Source: an uncultured Spirochaetales bacterium (GTDB lineage Bacteria; Spirochaetota; Spirochaetia; Sphaerochaetales; Sphaerochaetaceae). From it: a stretch of DNA of 54,432 bases. Numbering within the stretch: position 1 is the stretch's first letter; each line of letters starts with the position of its first letter. Positions 15,260 to 23,691 of the stretch are shown piece by piece. The DNA lies in assembly GCA_934271365.1 (NCBI GenBank), contig CAKQRI010000007.1, forward strand, positions 1 to 54,432, in the 5' to 3' direction. Below the pieces are notes generated by a model. That model worked only from the letters and a program-made list of their open reading frames with translations, ran no database searches and was not told the origin of the DNA. The translations under genes and the position numbers were made by a program.

Positions 15260-17035
15260 TTAAAGATTATGAGCTTTCTTTATAAGTTCCCTGTGCCAAG
15301 ATAGAAGATCATCATGAAGAGCCCTGTCATCTCCTTTTATATCAGCCATGACTCTGATCAGAGCCTCAGTTCTGGATTTGCTGAACCATAAGAATGCCAT
15401 CCTCTCGCAATCCCTGTAGAATTCAATTCTATATCCACCGCTTGACGGAATTCTTCTATGAGACTCGCCAATCCCTTCTTCTCCGCTTCTGCCTTCCATC
15501 TGGAATATCCTGTATGATGAAAAACCATGCTTCATCATCATTTCTGCTGACTCTTTTACAAAAATCTCTTCAAATCTCCTTTTGAAATCATCAAAATTTC
15601 CAACATCAATATGCATTACACCATCGTTGCTGAAAGCAGATGTCGTAGTATAATGAGGAAGGGAATTAATTACAGCCTCCAGAGAAGGACTCTCATTCTC
15701 TATCCTGAAAGCTTTCCTTATTTCATCATATAGCCCTGGTACATAGTAAATCTTCAGAAGAGACATCAGTGAATTCATAGGATCTCTGACTTTCGATGGA
15801 TACTCTATTATTCCACCATTGCTTCCTTCTCCAGCCACTTTTACACTGTAGCCTTTTTCTCTCAGATCTTCTGCAAGCCCTACGACATTGGCCTCTCCTA
15901 TATCAGATCTGAATACAGAGGAATTGAATGCAGATACTGCAGCATCAGCAAGATAGCTTGTGCAGCCATTGACAGCTATAGCAATATTATCCTCACCAGA
16001 GATAGCCTGATGTGCTGTCTCTATCATAGCAATCAGAGCAAATACCTGCTGTGCCTGCAGAATCTCTGCCTTCTTATTCTTTTCTGAATAATATACAAGA
16101 TTGCCTCTATCACCATCGTTATCAGGTACATACCCAAGAATATAAGAAGGATCAGTTATATGAACCTCTTCTAGTGTCTTTCTGCAGAGCTCCAGATTCT
16201 CTCCCTCTGGTACAATTGGGTGGACAATCTGTCCTGGAACATTATTGAGAGCATAGACCTTTGCACCATGCTCTCTCAAGAAGCTCAGATCAATGGATGC
16301 AGACCTTGCAGAGCCATTGAGTTCTGCAACAATCCCAATCTCTGGAATCTTTTTAAGAGATGAACCTGCTGTCTTAAGTATAAATTCCTTATAATAAGAT
16401 AAAGCACAGGTCTTTGCATTGAAGCTTTCTGATAAAACATGTTCCTCTTTTTCTGAAGGCTTTAGAAAAGAAATTACATCAGAAATTGCATTATCATCAG
16501 AGATGAGAGCTCTGAATATGCGCTCCACTTCTTTGACCTCATCCGAATTTAAGACACCTCCATTCTTCCCGAATTTATATCCATTATGCCCAATAGGATT
16601 ATGAGATGCAGAAATATAGAAGAATCCATCAAAGCCAGAATTGGAATAAGCCATAATCTCTGGAGCAGCGGAAGTTGCAATGAAGTCAACAGAGCAACCA
16701 TACCCAAGAAGAACTCTGAGTACGGCTTCACTAAGGATTCTGCCTGTGGATCTTGCATCACGGCCTAATAGTATTCTTGCTGACTTCGTTTTCAGCGATT
16801 TATAGAATGCAGCAGCTGCCAGACCTGCAATTTCAATGTCTTCATCCCTGACATATGGAGCAGAGTCCTCTTCTTTTACTGAAAAAGCCAGGATAGCTCT
16901 CCAGCCTGAAACAGATAGTATATATTTCGATAATGCCTTTTTGAGTGCTGAAGATGTTATTGAATCATTTTTCAGAATAGAATGCTGAGGACAACCTAGA
17001 TATTCACCAGTTCTCTGATCATAAAATTCTTTCAT
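15260..17035 (-). CDS. Phosphohexomutase (phosphoglucomutase/phosphomannomutase family)
   Basis: A 591-residue protein. The active-site serine loop is YISASHNPIGHNGYKFGKNG, the magnesium loop is PDNDGDRGN, and the sugar-binding loop is GEGSNGG. A C-terminal phosphate-binding region follows (RSGEEGIGESHRRIPSSGG). It interconverts hexose 1- and 6-phosphates for glycogen, cell-envelope or nucleotide-sugar synthesis. It is longer than AlgC-type enzymes, close to the PgcA size. ATG 17035 is preferred over GTG 17056, because a TTGCGA-N17-TATGCT promoter overlaps the GTG start and ends 8 bases before the ATG. No Shine-Dalgarno is seen. Confidence 0.9.
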   Translation of the reverse strand: MKEFYDQRTGEYLGCPQHSILKNDSITSSALKKALSKYILSVSGWRAILAFSVKEEDSAPYVRDEDIEIAGLAAAAFYKSLKTKSARILLGRDARSTGRILSEAVLRVLLGYGCSVDFIATSAAPEIMAYSNSGFDGFFYISASHNPIGHNGYKFGKNGGVLNSDEVKEVERIFRALISDDNAISDVISFLKPSEKEEHVLSESFNAKTCALSYYKEFILKTAGSSLKKIPEIGIVAELNGSARSASIDLSFLREHGAKVYALNNVPGQIVHPIVPEGENLELCRKTLEEVHITDPSYILGYVPDNDGDRGNLVYYSEKNKKAEILQAQQVFALIAMIETAHQAISGEDNIAIAVNGCTSYLADAAVSAFNSSVFRSDIGEANVVGLAEDLREKGYSVKVAGEGSNGGIIEYPSKVRDPMNSLMSLLKIYYVPGLYDEIRKAFRIENESPSLEAVINSLPHYTTTSAFSNDGVMHIDVGNFDDFKRRFEEIFVKESAEMMMKHGFSSYRIFQMEGRSGEEGIGESHRRIPSSGGYRIEFYRDCERMAFLWFSKSRTEALIRVMADIKGDDRALHDDLLSWHRELIKKAHNL

Positions 17036-17043
17036 ATACAAAA

Positions 17044-17072
17044 AGCATACTTCCACTGAAAGTAATTCGCAA
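17044..17072 (-). promoter_or_regulatory. Predicted leaderless promoter of the phosphohexomutase
   Basis: Minus strand: TTGCGA, 17-base spacer, TATGCT, then 8 bases to ATG 17035. It begins right after the tRNA-Leu terminator. Confidence 0.5.
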
Positions 17073-17073
17073 T

Positions 17074-17102
17074 AAAAAATCCTTAGATATCTCTATCTAA
17101 GG
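17074..17102 (-). terminator. Rho-independent terminator of tRNA-Leu
   Basis: CCTTAGATA and TATCTAAGG around a 4-base loop, followed on the minus strand by six T residues. Confidence 0.85.
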
Positions 17103-17108
17103 ATCTGA

Positions 17109-17192
17109 TGCGGCCGAGAGAACTCGAATCTCCAAGCCCGTTAAAGCACTAGCACCTCAAGCTAGCGTGTCTACCAATTCCACCACGACCGC
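17109..17192 (-). tRNA. tRNA-Leu (GAG)
   Basis: An 84-base class II tRNA. Acceptor GCGGTCG pairs with CGGCCGC, with discriminator A. The anticodon stem CTAGC/GCTAG holds the loop TTGAGGT (anticodon GAG), and there is a long variable arm between TGCTTTAACGGGC and the T arm (TTCGAGT loop). CCA is not encoded. A promoter lies at 17225-17254 and a terminator directly follows. Confidence 0.95.
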
Positions 17193-17224
17193 ATTCTGCC
17201 GTACGCTTCATTCGTACCTTCTGC

Positions 17225-17254
17225 AATATAGCTCAAAACAGATAATTCAGTCAA
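17225..17254 (-). promoter_or_regulatory. Promoter of tRNA-Leu
   Basis: Minus strand: TTGACT, 18-base spacer, TATATT. About 30 bases of leader precede the mature tRNA and contain a GTACG/CGTAC inverted repeat. Confidence 0.65.
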
Positions 17255-17379
17255 CATGATTTAAAAAAAATATTATATTTTTTGAACTCATTGAAAAATT
17301 GCAACAACAGCATGTTTAAATAAATGACTGGTATATCGTTGCTATTGAAAAAAACTCCACCATCTGAACCATATCTCAT

Positions 17380-17409
17380 TTGTTAAAGCTTAATAATCTT
17401 TTATATACT
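17380..17409 (+). promoter_or_regulatory. Promoter of the DUF5058/M20 operon
   Basis: TTGTTA, 18-base spacer, TATACT. A short leader with GGAGGA follows before ATG 17435. The remaining 17255-17379 shows no further gene. Confidence 0.5.
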
Positions 17410-17434
17410 ATGCTCGTTATAATTGGAGGAAAAA

Positions 17435-18166
17435 ATGTCCAGCTATATTGATTCAGTCTATCAGGCTCCACTTTATGCATATGTTGCTGTTGTTTTAGGT
17501 TTTGTAGCCGTCTGCTGTGTGCTATTCATTTTAAAAAGCTATAAAGAAGGAATACGGATTGGAATGGATAAAGCAATACTGAAGAAGACAATAACCTCTT
17601 CTGCCCTATTCACAGTACTTCCAGCTCTTTCCATTCTTCTTGGAGTGATAGCACTCTCTGGCTCTCTAGGTGTACCAACAGCCTGGCTTAGACTCTCTGT
17701 TGTAGGTAATCTTTCATATGAAGCTATAGCCGCTGAAGCAGCTGCGCAGGGTATGGGGGCAACTCTAGACACTTCGGTCATGACTGCAGATCATCTTGTA
17801 ACGATAATTGCTGTGATGACAGCAGGTATTTGCTTTGGCTGTCTCATGTCTTTGTTCTTTCTTAAAAGATACTCAGAAAAATGCACATCAAAGCTGAATA
17901 CAGAAAATACAGGAAAAGGCGGTTTTGCAAACTGGGCAATGTCTGCCATGTTCATAGGAATGTGTTCAACATTCATAGGCTCTTATACAGCAGATCTTTT
18001 CCTTGATTTCAACTATATTCCACTATTCACTGCAGCGATATCATTCATAATCATGTTCGTGCTTGATTACCTATCAAAAAAGAAGAATATAAAAATGCTT
18101 GATAATTTCTCTCTAGCACTCTCAATGCTTCTTGCAATGGCTGCATCTGTCCTGATTTCACTATAA
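17435..18166 (+). CDS. DUF5058 family integral membrane protein
   Basis: A 243-residue protein with about six membrane helices. GGAGGA precedes ATG 17435. An N-terminal helix follows YIDSVYQAPLYAYVAVVLGF. A cytosolic basic segment (KSYKEGIRIGMDKAILKKTI) follows, then a helix TSSALFTVLPALSILLGVIA and the loop SGSLGVPTAWLRLSVVGNLS. LSYEAIAAEAAAQGMG is a periplasmic or re-entrant loop typical of DUF5058. The family is uncharacterised. Its position directly before a second membrane protein and an M20 peptidase suggests a transporter half for peptides or amino acid derivatives (inference). Confidence 0.75.
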   Translation: MSSYIDSVYQAPLYAYVAVVLGFVAVCCVLFILKSYKEGIRIGMDKAILKKTITSSALFTVLPALSILLGVIALSGSLGVPTAWLRLSVVGNLSYEAIAAEAAAQGMGATLDTSVMTADHLVTIIAVMTAGICFGCLMSLFFLKRYSEKCTSKLNTENTGKGGFANWAMSAMFIGMCSTFIGSYTADLFLDFNYIPLFTAAISFIIMFVLDYLSKKKNIKMLDNFSLALSMLLAMAASVLISL

Positions 18167-18176
18167 GGAGGCTGAG

Positions 18177-18860
18177 ATGACAGATTATTCAGATTTTAAG
18201 AAATATGAGAAAGAAATACATAGAATGGGACGACTCATGATTGCAATAGGTCTTTTGCTATTATTCTCTGTTCCATTTGTTTTTGCACTTATTCTTGGTG
18301 CAAGGGTCAACCTGAAAGGTTTCATCAATGGCCTTATCAGGATTGTACCTATATATCTTCCATCATCAGTCGTTGAGTTCCTTGTGTATGTTCCACTGTT
18401 CGGAGCAGGAGGATCATACCTTGCCTTTCTCACAGGAAACATAATAAACATGAAGCTTCCATGTGCATTCAATGCAAAGGAGATTGCCCATACCGATGCA
18501 GGAACTCCTGAGAATGCAATAATCTCAACGCTATCAATTGCTACATCATCCCTTGTAACAATGCTTGTGATTTTTGCAGGTGTTCTTCTTCTCATCCCAT
18601 TAACACCTGTATTAGAGAATCCAATCTTGAAGCCTGCATTCAGCAATGTACTTCCAGCTCTTTTCGGAGCTCTTGCTGCACAGTATTTCATAAAGAGCTG
18701 GACAATAACAGCAATAAGCCTAATTCTTATGACAATTCTTACAATCGCAATACCTGCTCTTATGAGCCAGACAAGCCTTATGATGATTCCGATTGGAGGC
18801 ATTTCAATCTTAATTGCATGGATTCTTTTCAAGAAAAACAAATTAAAGGAGAACAGATAA
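18177..18860 (+). CDS. Membrane protein, probable partner of DUF5058
   Basis: A 227-residue protein with about six hydrophobic segments after a polar N-terminus (MTDYSDFKKYEKEIHRMGR). Conserved-looking loop residues include IYLPSSVVEFLVYVPLFGAG and NAKEIAHTDAGTPENAIIST. The last is a soluble loop rich in polar residues that could face the substrate path. It ends with a basic KKNKLKENR tail. A ribosome binding site (AAGGAGG) lies just before the ATG, 10 bases after DUF5058. Family is not named here; co-occurrence with DUF5058 and a peptidase is the only functional clue. Confidence 0.65.
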   Translation: MTDYSDFKKYEKEIHRMGRLMIAIGLLLLFSVPFVFALILGARVNLKGFINGLIRIVPIYLPSSVVEFLVYVPLFGAGGSYLAFLTGNIINMKLPCAFNAKEIAHTDAGTPENAIISTLSIATSSLVTMLVIFAGVLLLIPLTPVLENPILKPAFSNVLPALFGALAAQYFIKSWTITAISLILMTILTIAIPALMSQTSLMMIPIGGISILIAWILFKKNKLKENR

Positions 18861-18861
18861 A

Positions 18862-20184
18862 ATGAATGAAAGAGAACAGCTTTATGCTGAGAAATTATCC
18901 AAAATGATCCAGTGTGAGACTGTATCGGTAAAAGATGTACCCAATAAAGAGAAATTTGACCATTTCCATGAGGTTCTAAGAGATTTATTCCCAAATGTCT
19001 TCACACGTGGCGAAGTTGTAGAGATTGACTCTTCCCTTCTGATCAGAATCAAGGGAAAAGGCAAAGGTGAACCTATCCTGCTTATGAGTCATCAGGATGT
19101 TGTTGCAGCTGAAGGAGAATGGGAACATAAGCCTTTCTCTGGCGATATCGATAGCGATGGAAACATCTGGGGACGTGGAACTGTAGATACAAAAGGCTCT
19201 CTTTTCTGCATTTTCCAGACAGCTGAAGAGCTTTTAGAAGAGGGATATACCCCTGATGTTGATTTCTATATTGCATCCTCTTCAACAGAAGAAGTAGCAG
19301 GATCTGGAGCACCCAAAACGGTGGAATATCTCAAGAACCACAATGTTCATCTTCAGTTTCTGATGGATGAGGGTGGCATGATCAAAGAAGAGCCTATGAA
19401 AGGTGTCAAAGGAAGATTCGCAATGATCGGAACTCTCGAAAAGGGAACTGGCAATATACGATTCATTGCACGCTCTAATGGTGGTCATGCATCAGCTCCA
19501 GGTCATGAGACACCTCTTGTAAGACTCGGAAGATTTATGACCGAGATTGAGGATCATGATCCTTTAGAGGCAAGAATGAGTCCTACAGTACAGGAGACTT
19601 TCAGACGATTCGGACCATATACAGGAGGTTTTCTCGGCTTTATTTTCCGCCATGTGAAATTCTTTACTCCTCTCCTGAATAAGCTTCTGCCTCGCGTCAA
19701 CCCGCTAGGAGCTGCAATGATTAAAACAACATGCGCATTCACTGTAGCAAAAGGCTCTGATGGACTTAATGTTCTTCCTGCTGAGGCTTATGTCAACGCA
19801 AATATAAGATTCATACAGCATGAAGGAGTTGAAGCCACAGAAGCAAAGCTCAAGAAGGTTGCAGATAAATATGATATAGAAATGATGCCTCTTCAGTGCA
19901 AAGAGCCGCAGACACCGGTAGATTTCAATGGAAAGGCTTTCCGTTTAGTTGAGGAAACTGTCAAGGAGATATTCCCCGATGTAATACCGACTCCTTATGC
20001 TATGACTGGAGGAACAGATGCTTACTTCTACTATCCTGTAACAGAGAATGCAATAAGATTTGCTCCTCTTGAGATAAATGAGCAGCAGTACAAGAGCATT
20101 CACGGACGAAATGAGAATATAAACGCAAAATGCCTGCCTAGGGGCGTTGATTTCTATAAAGCAATAGTAAAGAAAGCTAAATAA
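18862..20184 (+). CDS. M20 family metallopeptidase / carboxypeptidase
   Basis: A 440-residue zinc peptidase. LLMSHQDVV carries the first metal ligand His plus Asp. IWGRGTVDTKGSLFC gives the bridging Asp, SSSTEEVAGSGA the catalytic Glu-Glu pair, and LMDEGGMI and IHGRNENI (near the C-terminus) the remaining ligands. The layout and IWGRGT text match the carboxypeptidase PM20/CPS1-like branch that acts on N-acyl amino acids or dipeptides. There is no signal peptide, so it is cytosolic. It starts 2 bases after the membrane gene, so import followed by hydrolysis is likely. A terminator follows. Confidence 0.9.
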   Translation: MNEREQLYAEKLSKMIQCETVSVKDVPNKEKFDHFHEVLRDLFPNVFTRGEVVEIDSSLLIRIKGKGKGEPILLMSHQDVVAAEGEWEHKPFSGDIDSDGNIWGRGTVDTKGSLFCIFQTAEELLEEGYTPDVDFYIASSSTEEVAGSGAPKTVEYLKNHNVHLQFLMDEGGMIKEEPMKGVKGRFAMIGTLEKGTGNIRFIARSNGGHASAPGHETPLVRLGRFMTEIEDHDPLEARMSPTVQETFRRFGPYTGGFLGFIFRHVKFFTPLLNKLLPRVNPLGAAMIKTTCAFTVAKGSDGLNVLPAEAYVNANIRFIQHEGVEATEAKLKKVADKYDIEMMPLQCKEPQTPVDFNGKAFRLVEETVKEIFPDVIPTPYAMTGGTDAYFYYPVTENAIRFAPLEINEQQYKSIHGRNENINAKCLPRGVDFYKAIVKKAK

Positions 20185-20190
20185 AAAGAT

Positions 20191-20212
20191 AAAGGCTCCA
20201 ATTGGAGCCTTT
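20191..20212. terminator. Terminator between convergent M20 peptidase and asnA
   Basis: AAAGGCTCC, 4-base loop, GGAGCCTTT. A-rich text before and T-rich text after, so it can act in both directions, though the T run is short. Confidence 0.7.
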
Positions 20213-20216
20213 GCTA

Positions 20217-21236
20217 TTAGATTATATAGATATTCTTCTCTTTTGCTTCCTTCAAGATCTCATCTGGCCATATAGATGCCTGGACTTCTCCTATATGAGC
20301 CTTATGAAGCAGGAACATGCAGAGCCTTGACTGGCCAATTCCTCCTCCAATTGTCTCTGGAAATTCTCCACCAAGAAGCCTCTTGTGCCAATATAAATTC
20401 TCTCTGTCTTCACAGCCTCTTATCTTAAGCTGCTTTATGAGAGATTCCTTATTTACACGTATTCCCATACTGCTGAGTTCAAGATTAGCACCTCTTACCC
20501 TATCCCATACAATAATATCTCCATTTAGGCCATTATAGCCAGGAGCTGTTTCAGTAGACCAGTCATCATAATCAGGTGCCCTTCCTGAATGAGGAGGATT
20601 ACCATAGCCTATTCCAATAAGGAAAACTGCACCATATTTCTTTGCAAGTTCATATTCCCTCTCATTTGGAGTAAGGTCTGGCCATTCTCTGGCAGCATCT
20701 TCAGTATGGATGAATGTAATATTCTCAGGAAGATAGTCATCCAGCTCTGGATATAATTCAGATAATAGGAATGCAGTTCTCTTGATTGCAAGGTAGATTG
20801 ACCTTACAGTATCCTTCAGATAATCAAGATTCCTATCTTCATTCCTTATAACCTTCTCCCAGTCCCACTGATCTACATATATTGAATGGATTGCATCTAC
20901 ATCATCATCAGGCCTCAATGCATTCATATCTGTATAGATGCCTTTTCCTGCTTCTACGCTATAATCAGCAAGTGCCATTCTCTTCCATTTTGCAAGAGAC
21001 TGGACAATTTCCATCCTTGCATCACCAAGATTCTTCACAGGAAATGATACAGGACGCTCAATTCCATTGAGATCATCATTTATTCCGCTTCCGGCTTTTA
21101 CAAACAGTGGGCTTGTGACTCTAGAAAGCCTCAGTGCACCTGAAAGCTCTTTCTCAAAGATATCCTTTGCAGCTTTAATGGCTTTTTCAGTCATATGAGG
21201 GTTAAGAACCGATTTGTAGTTTTCTGGAAAATTCAT
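20217..21236 (-). CDS. asnA: Aspartate-ammonia ligase (asparagine synthetase A)
   Basis: A 339-residue class II synthetase-like enzyme. SLAKWKRMALADYSVEAGKG, GIYTDMNALRPDDD, YVDQWDWEKVI, RAPDYDDWST, LELSSMGIRV and FPETIGGGIGQSR follow the order of E. coli AsnA, including the ATP-binding motif 3 Arg. It makes asparagine from aspartate, ammonia and ATP. Start ATG 21236 is chosen: a CTGACA-N17-GATAAT promoter ends 9 bases before it and no Shine-Dalgarno exists. An in-frame start at 21284 would include the promoter. Confidence 0.95.
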   Translation of the reverse strand: MNFPENYKSVLNPHMTEKAIKAAKDIFEKELSGALRLSRVTSPLFVKAGSGINDDLNGIERPVSFPVKNLGDARMEIVQSLAKWKRMALADYSVEAGKGIYTDMNALRPDDDVDAIHSIYVDQWDWEKVIRNEDRNLDYLKDTVRSIYLAIKRTAFLLSELYPELDDYLPENITFIHTEDAAREWPDLTPNEREYELAKKYGAVFLIGIGYGNPPHSGRAPDYDDWSTETAPGYNGLNGDIIVWDRVRGANLELSSMGIRVNKESLIKQLKIRGCEDRENLYWHKRLLGGEFPETIGGGIGQSRLCMFLLHKAHIGEVQASIWPDEILKEAKEKNIYII

Positions 21237-21245
21237 AATATGGAC

Positions 21246-21274
21246 ATTATCATTAAATTGGTCTACTTTGTCAG
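21246..21274 (-). promoter_or_regulatory. Predicted leaderless promoter of asnA
   Basis: Minus strand: CTGACA, 17-base spacer, GATAAT (five of six in each box), then 9 bases to ATG 21236. It overlaps the mscL promoter on the other strand. Confidence 0.65.
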
Positions 21275-21287
21275 TAATAATCATAAT
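21258..21287 (+). promoter_or_regulatory. Predicted mscL promoter
   Basis: TTGGTC, 18-base spacer, CATAAT. GAGGT follows as the ribosome binding site for ATG 21303. Its boxes interdigitate with the asnA promoter. Confidence 0.45.
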
Positions 21288-21302
21288 AATGAGGTAGAAA
21301 AA

Positions 21303-21743
21303 ATGTCGGAAAAAAAGAAAAATGGCTTTTTCGCTGAATTCAAGACCTTTATATCACGAGGCAGTGTACTCGACCTAGCTGTAGGCGTAGTTGTTGGCTC
21401 TGCCTTTACAGCAATCGTTAATTCTTTTGTTGGTGATATCATCAATCCATTGATTGGATTGCTTACAGGTGGTGTTGATTTTGGAAATCTTGCAATCACA
21501 TTAAGAGAAGCAACAGATGCAAAGCCTGCTCTCACTCTCAATTATGGAAACTTCATCAATGCAATCCTGAACTTCCTTATCATAGCATTCTTCATTTTCC
21601 TGGTTGTCCGTGCAAGCAATAAGATGAAAGCTGCAGCAGAAGAGAAAAAGAAGAAAGAGGAAGAAGTCAAGACAGCAGCTCCAGCACCAGTTGATCCGGA
21701 ACTAGAGCTACTGAAGGAAATCAGAGACCTTCTGAAGAAATAA
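21303..21743 (+). CDS. mscL: Large-conductance mechanosensitive channel
   Basis: A 146-residue protein from ATG 21303, with GAGGT 7 bases upstream. The N-terminal amphipathic helix FFAEFKTFISRGSVLDLAVG and the pore-lining helix AVGVVVGSAFTAIVNSFVGD are MscL hallmarks, followed by the DIINPLIGLL turn, a periplasmic loop, and the second helix INAILNFLIIAFFIFLVVRA. A charged C-terminal bundle ends LLKEIRDLLKK. The protein opens under membrane tension to release solutes in osmotic downshock. A terminator follows the stop. Confidence 0.96.
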   Translation: MSEKKKNGFFAEFKTFISRGSVLDLAVGVVVGSAFTAIVNSFVGDIINPLIGLLTGGVDFGNLAITLREATDAKPALTLNYGNFINAILNFLIIAFFIFLVVRASNKMKAAAEEKKKKEEEVKTAAPAPVDPELELLKEIRDLLKK

Positions 21744-21765
21744 TCAGATTTCCTGTTCATTCATT

Positions 21766-21793
21766 ACAGCCTCTTTTGAGGCTGTTTCTTTTT
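21766..21793 (+). terminator. Rho-independent terminator of mscL
   Basis: ACAGCCTC, TTTT loop, GAGGCTGT, then TTTCTTTTT. It reaches into the stop codon of the convergent DUF2207 gene. Confidence 0.85.
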
Positions 21794-23684
21794 ACCAGCC
21801 TCTGGAGCCTCCTCCAGAGAAGCCTCCTCCAGCAAATCCTGAGGAGCCAAATGAAGAGAATGAGCTTCCGCCTCTATGGCCATTGCTACCTGCGGAAGAA
21901 GCCATGAACATATCATTGCGATATGCATTTTTCCATTTATCAGCAAAATGGGAGAAGACAATATAATCAAATACAGGATCTGATGAATAATACCAAGCTG
22001 GAGATTCGACATACAATCCACGGAACTTATCTGCCCATTTATCAGCTAAGCCGAAGACAATTGCAAAACCTAGCACATGATAGAATACTGAAGGATCTTC
22101 CTCTATCATGATTTTCAGCCTATCCTGCTCTACTGTTCTTATAAAGTCTTCATAGCCAAGAATCGCCTCAAGGCTCTTATTGTAGAAATCGCTTCGCCTC
22201 TCTGTTACATAGCCAAGGAAAATAAGCAATATATAAGAGATTGAGAAGATAATGCCATGAACAATACCTAGAAATGATGGTCCGAATACAAGGTCAAGAT
22301 TCAATGAAAGGAAGATGAACAGAATTGAACATAAAGCATATGCAATAATCAGACCTTTACCGCTCTTTCCTTTTGAATCCTTCTTTGAAAAAGCATCTGC
22401 GATAAGAGATAGCACAAGAAAAGCACCTACATTCAGTATCAACGACATAATGAATAGGAGTCCAATATATCTGATACTTATCACAGCTGCATTAATCACT
22501 CCAAACAGAATTGTTAGAGTGAGCACGCTGACCCTTCTGCTTTTTGAAACAGAATCAAAAAGAGCTTTTTCCCTAGAATATTTCTTTTTCATATACTGAG
22601 GGAGCTTTGCAGCAAATTCAGAGGGGAGATTCTTCTTTCCTAAATCCTTTACCGTACGCTCAGATGGAAAAACATTGCCAAACATAAGAGAATAAAGTCT
22701 AGTCTCTTCCTCTGAAGCATTCGCAAGAGGCTTCAATGCTCTTATGGTAAAGTCATTCTTCCTTCCGCCTTTATCGATTATTTCAACATATCCCTTATCT
22801 GCCCAGTAAAATAGCATTGCTACCGTATCATTTTGTCCATTAAGAGAAAAATTCTTAAGATATTCCACATCAAGCGGTGACATACCATCTGGAGCTTTGA
22901 ATCTGACCGGTGAGACTATCTGCTCATCAACGCCATATCTTTTATATGTAAGATAACCATATGCCAGAAGAATAACAGAAAGAACAGCTGTAATGATTTT
23001 TGCAGGAACTGTATAGTCTCTCTTTGCATTCTGTCCTACATAATATCCCTCAGGAAATTGTATCCTAACACTTATTGCCTGATATGGTTTAATATCATAA
23101 GCTTCACCGCTTATTGTTAGACCATCATCAGAAACAGAATAAGGAAGAGGTTTATCAGAACCATAATCACCAAATGTAATCCAGAGATTGTCAGTTAGAT
23201 CAGTTTTTTTCGGAAGCTTCACTGAGAATGCCATATGCCGGATATAAAAATCATTAGCAGAGCTCAGCATATTCTGATAGAATTCATCGAAATCACTATA
23301 TCGATCCGGACCAAGATAGAAATCATATGAAAAAGAATATTTCTGAAGCCCTTCTACTACCTTATCTGCAGAGCCAAATCTTATTGAATAGAACCCATCT
23401 GCCTTCTCAAGCTTAGCTTCTGTATCTCCATAAACCATTATATTGCTAACATCTGCAATTATAGGATAGAAAGGATCAGCTTCATCAAAAAGATACTGGA
23501 TATCCCTATAAATGCCATGCATTGGAGATGTGAACCTCACAAGGATATCTTCCCTGTAATGCATAACACCATTCTCTTCAAGCTCAACATTTATATTATA
23601 GTCTTCATAGTAGTAATTCTCAGCTGCTGATATAGCAAACAGAGCTGAGAAAAACACAGAGATAAAGATTAAAATCCGTTTCAT
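21792..23684 (-). CDS. DUF2207 family membrane protein with Gly-rich C-terminus
   Basis: A 630-residue protein. The signal peptide is MKRILIFISVFFSALFAISA. An extracytoplasmic beta-rich DUF2207 domain follows (NINVELEENGVMHYREDILV, HGIYRDIQYLFDEAD), then a membrane helix near residue 235, a cytosolic winged-helix-like part (SPLDVEYLKNFSLNGQNDTV), paired helices near 390-490, and a Ser/Gly-rich end (GSSGFAGGGFSGGGSRGW). This is the standard DUF2207 layout. Function is unknown, and the family often neighbours LemA, as here (gap of 7 bases). A joint role in envelope stress is inference. Confidence 0.85.
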   Translation of the reverse strand: MKRILIFISVFFSALFAISAAENYYYEDYNINVELEENGVMHYREDILVRFTSPMHGIYRDIQYLFDEADPFYPIIADVSNIMVYGDTEAKLEKADGFYSIRFGSADKVVEGLQKYSFSYDFYLGPDRYSDFDEFYQNMLSSANDFYIRHMAFSVKLPKKTDLTDNLWITFGDYGSDKPLPYSVSDDGLTISGEAYDIKPYQAISVRIQFPEGYYVGQNAKRDYTVPAKIITAVLSVILLAYGYLTYKRYGVDEQIVSPVRFKAPDGMSPLDVEYLKNFSLNGQNDTVAMLFYWADKGYVEIIDKGGRKNDFTIRALKPLANASEEETRLYSLMFGNVFPSERTVKDLGKKNLPSEFAAKLPQYMKKKYSREKALFDSVSKSRRVSVLTLTILFGVINAAVISIRYIGLLFIMSLILNVGAFLVLSLIADAFSKKDSKGKSGKGLIIAYALCSILFIFLSLNLDLVFGPSFLGIVHGIIFSISYILLIFLGYVTERRSDFYNKSLEAILGYEDFIRTVEQDRLKIMIEEDPSVFYHVLGFAIVFGLADKWADKFRGLYVESPAWYYSSDPVFDYIVFSHFADKWKNAYRNDMFMASSAGSNGHRGGSSFSSFGSSGFAGGGFSGGGSRGW

Positions 23685-23691
23685 AGGAGCA

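Noticed and set aside
21195..21302. Upstream in-frame extension of mscL
   Set aside because: It would cover the asnA and mscL promoters and add a non-family N-terminus; GAGGT points to ATG 21303.
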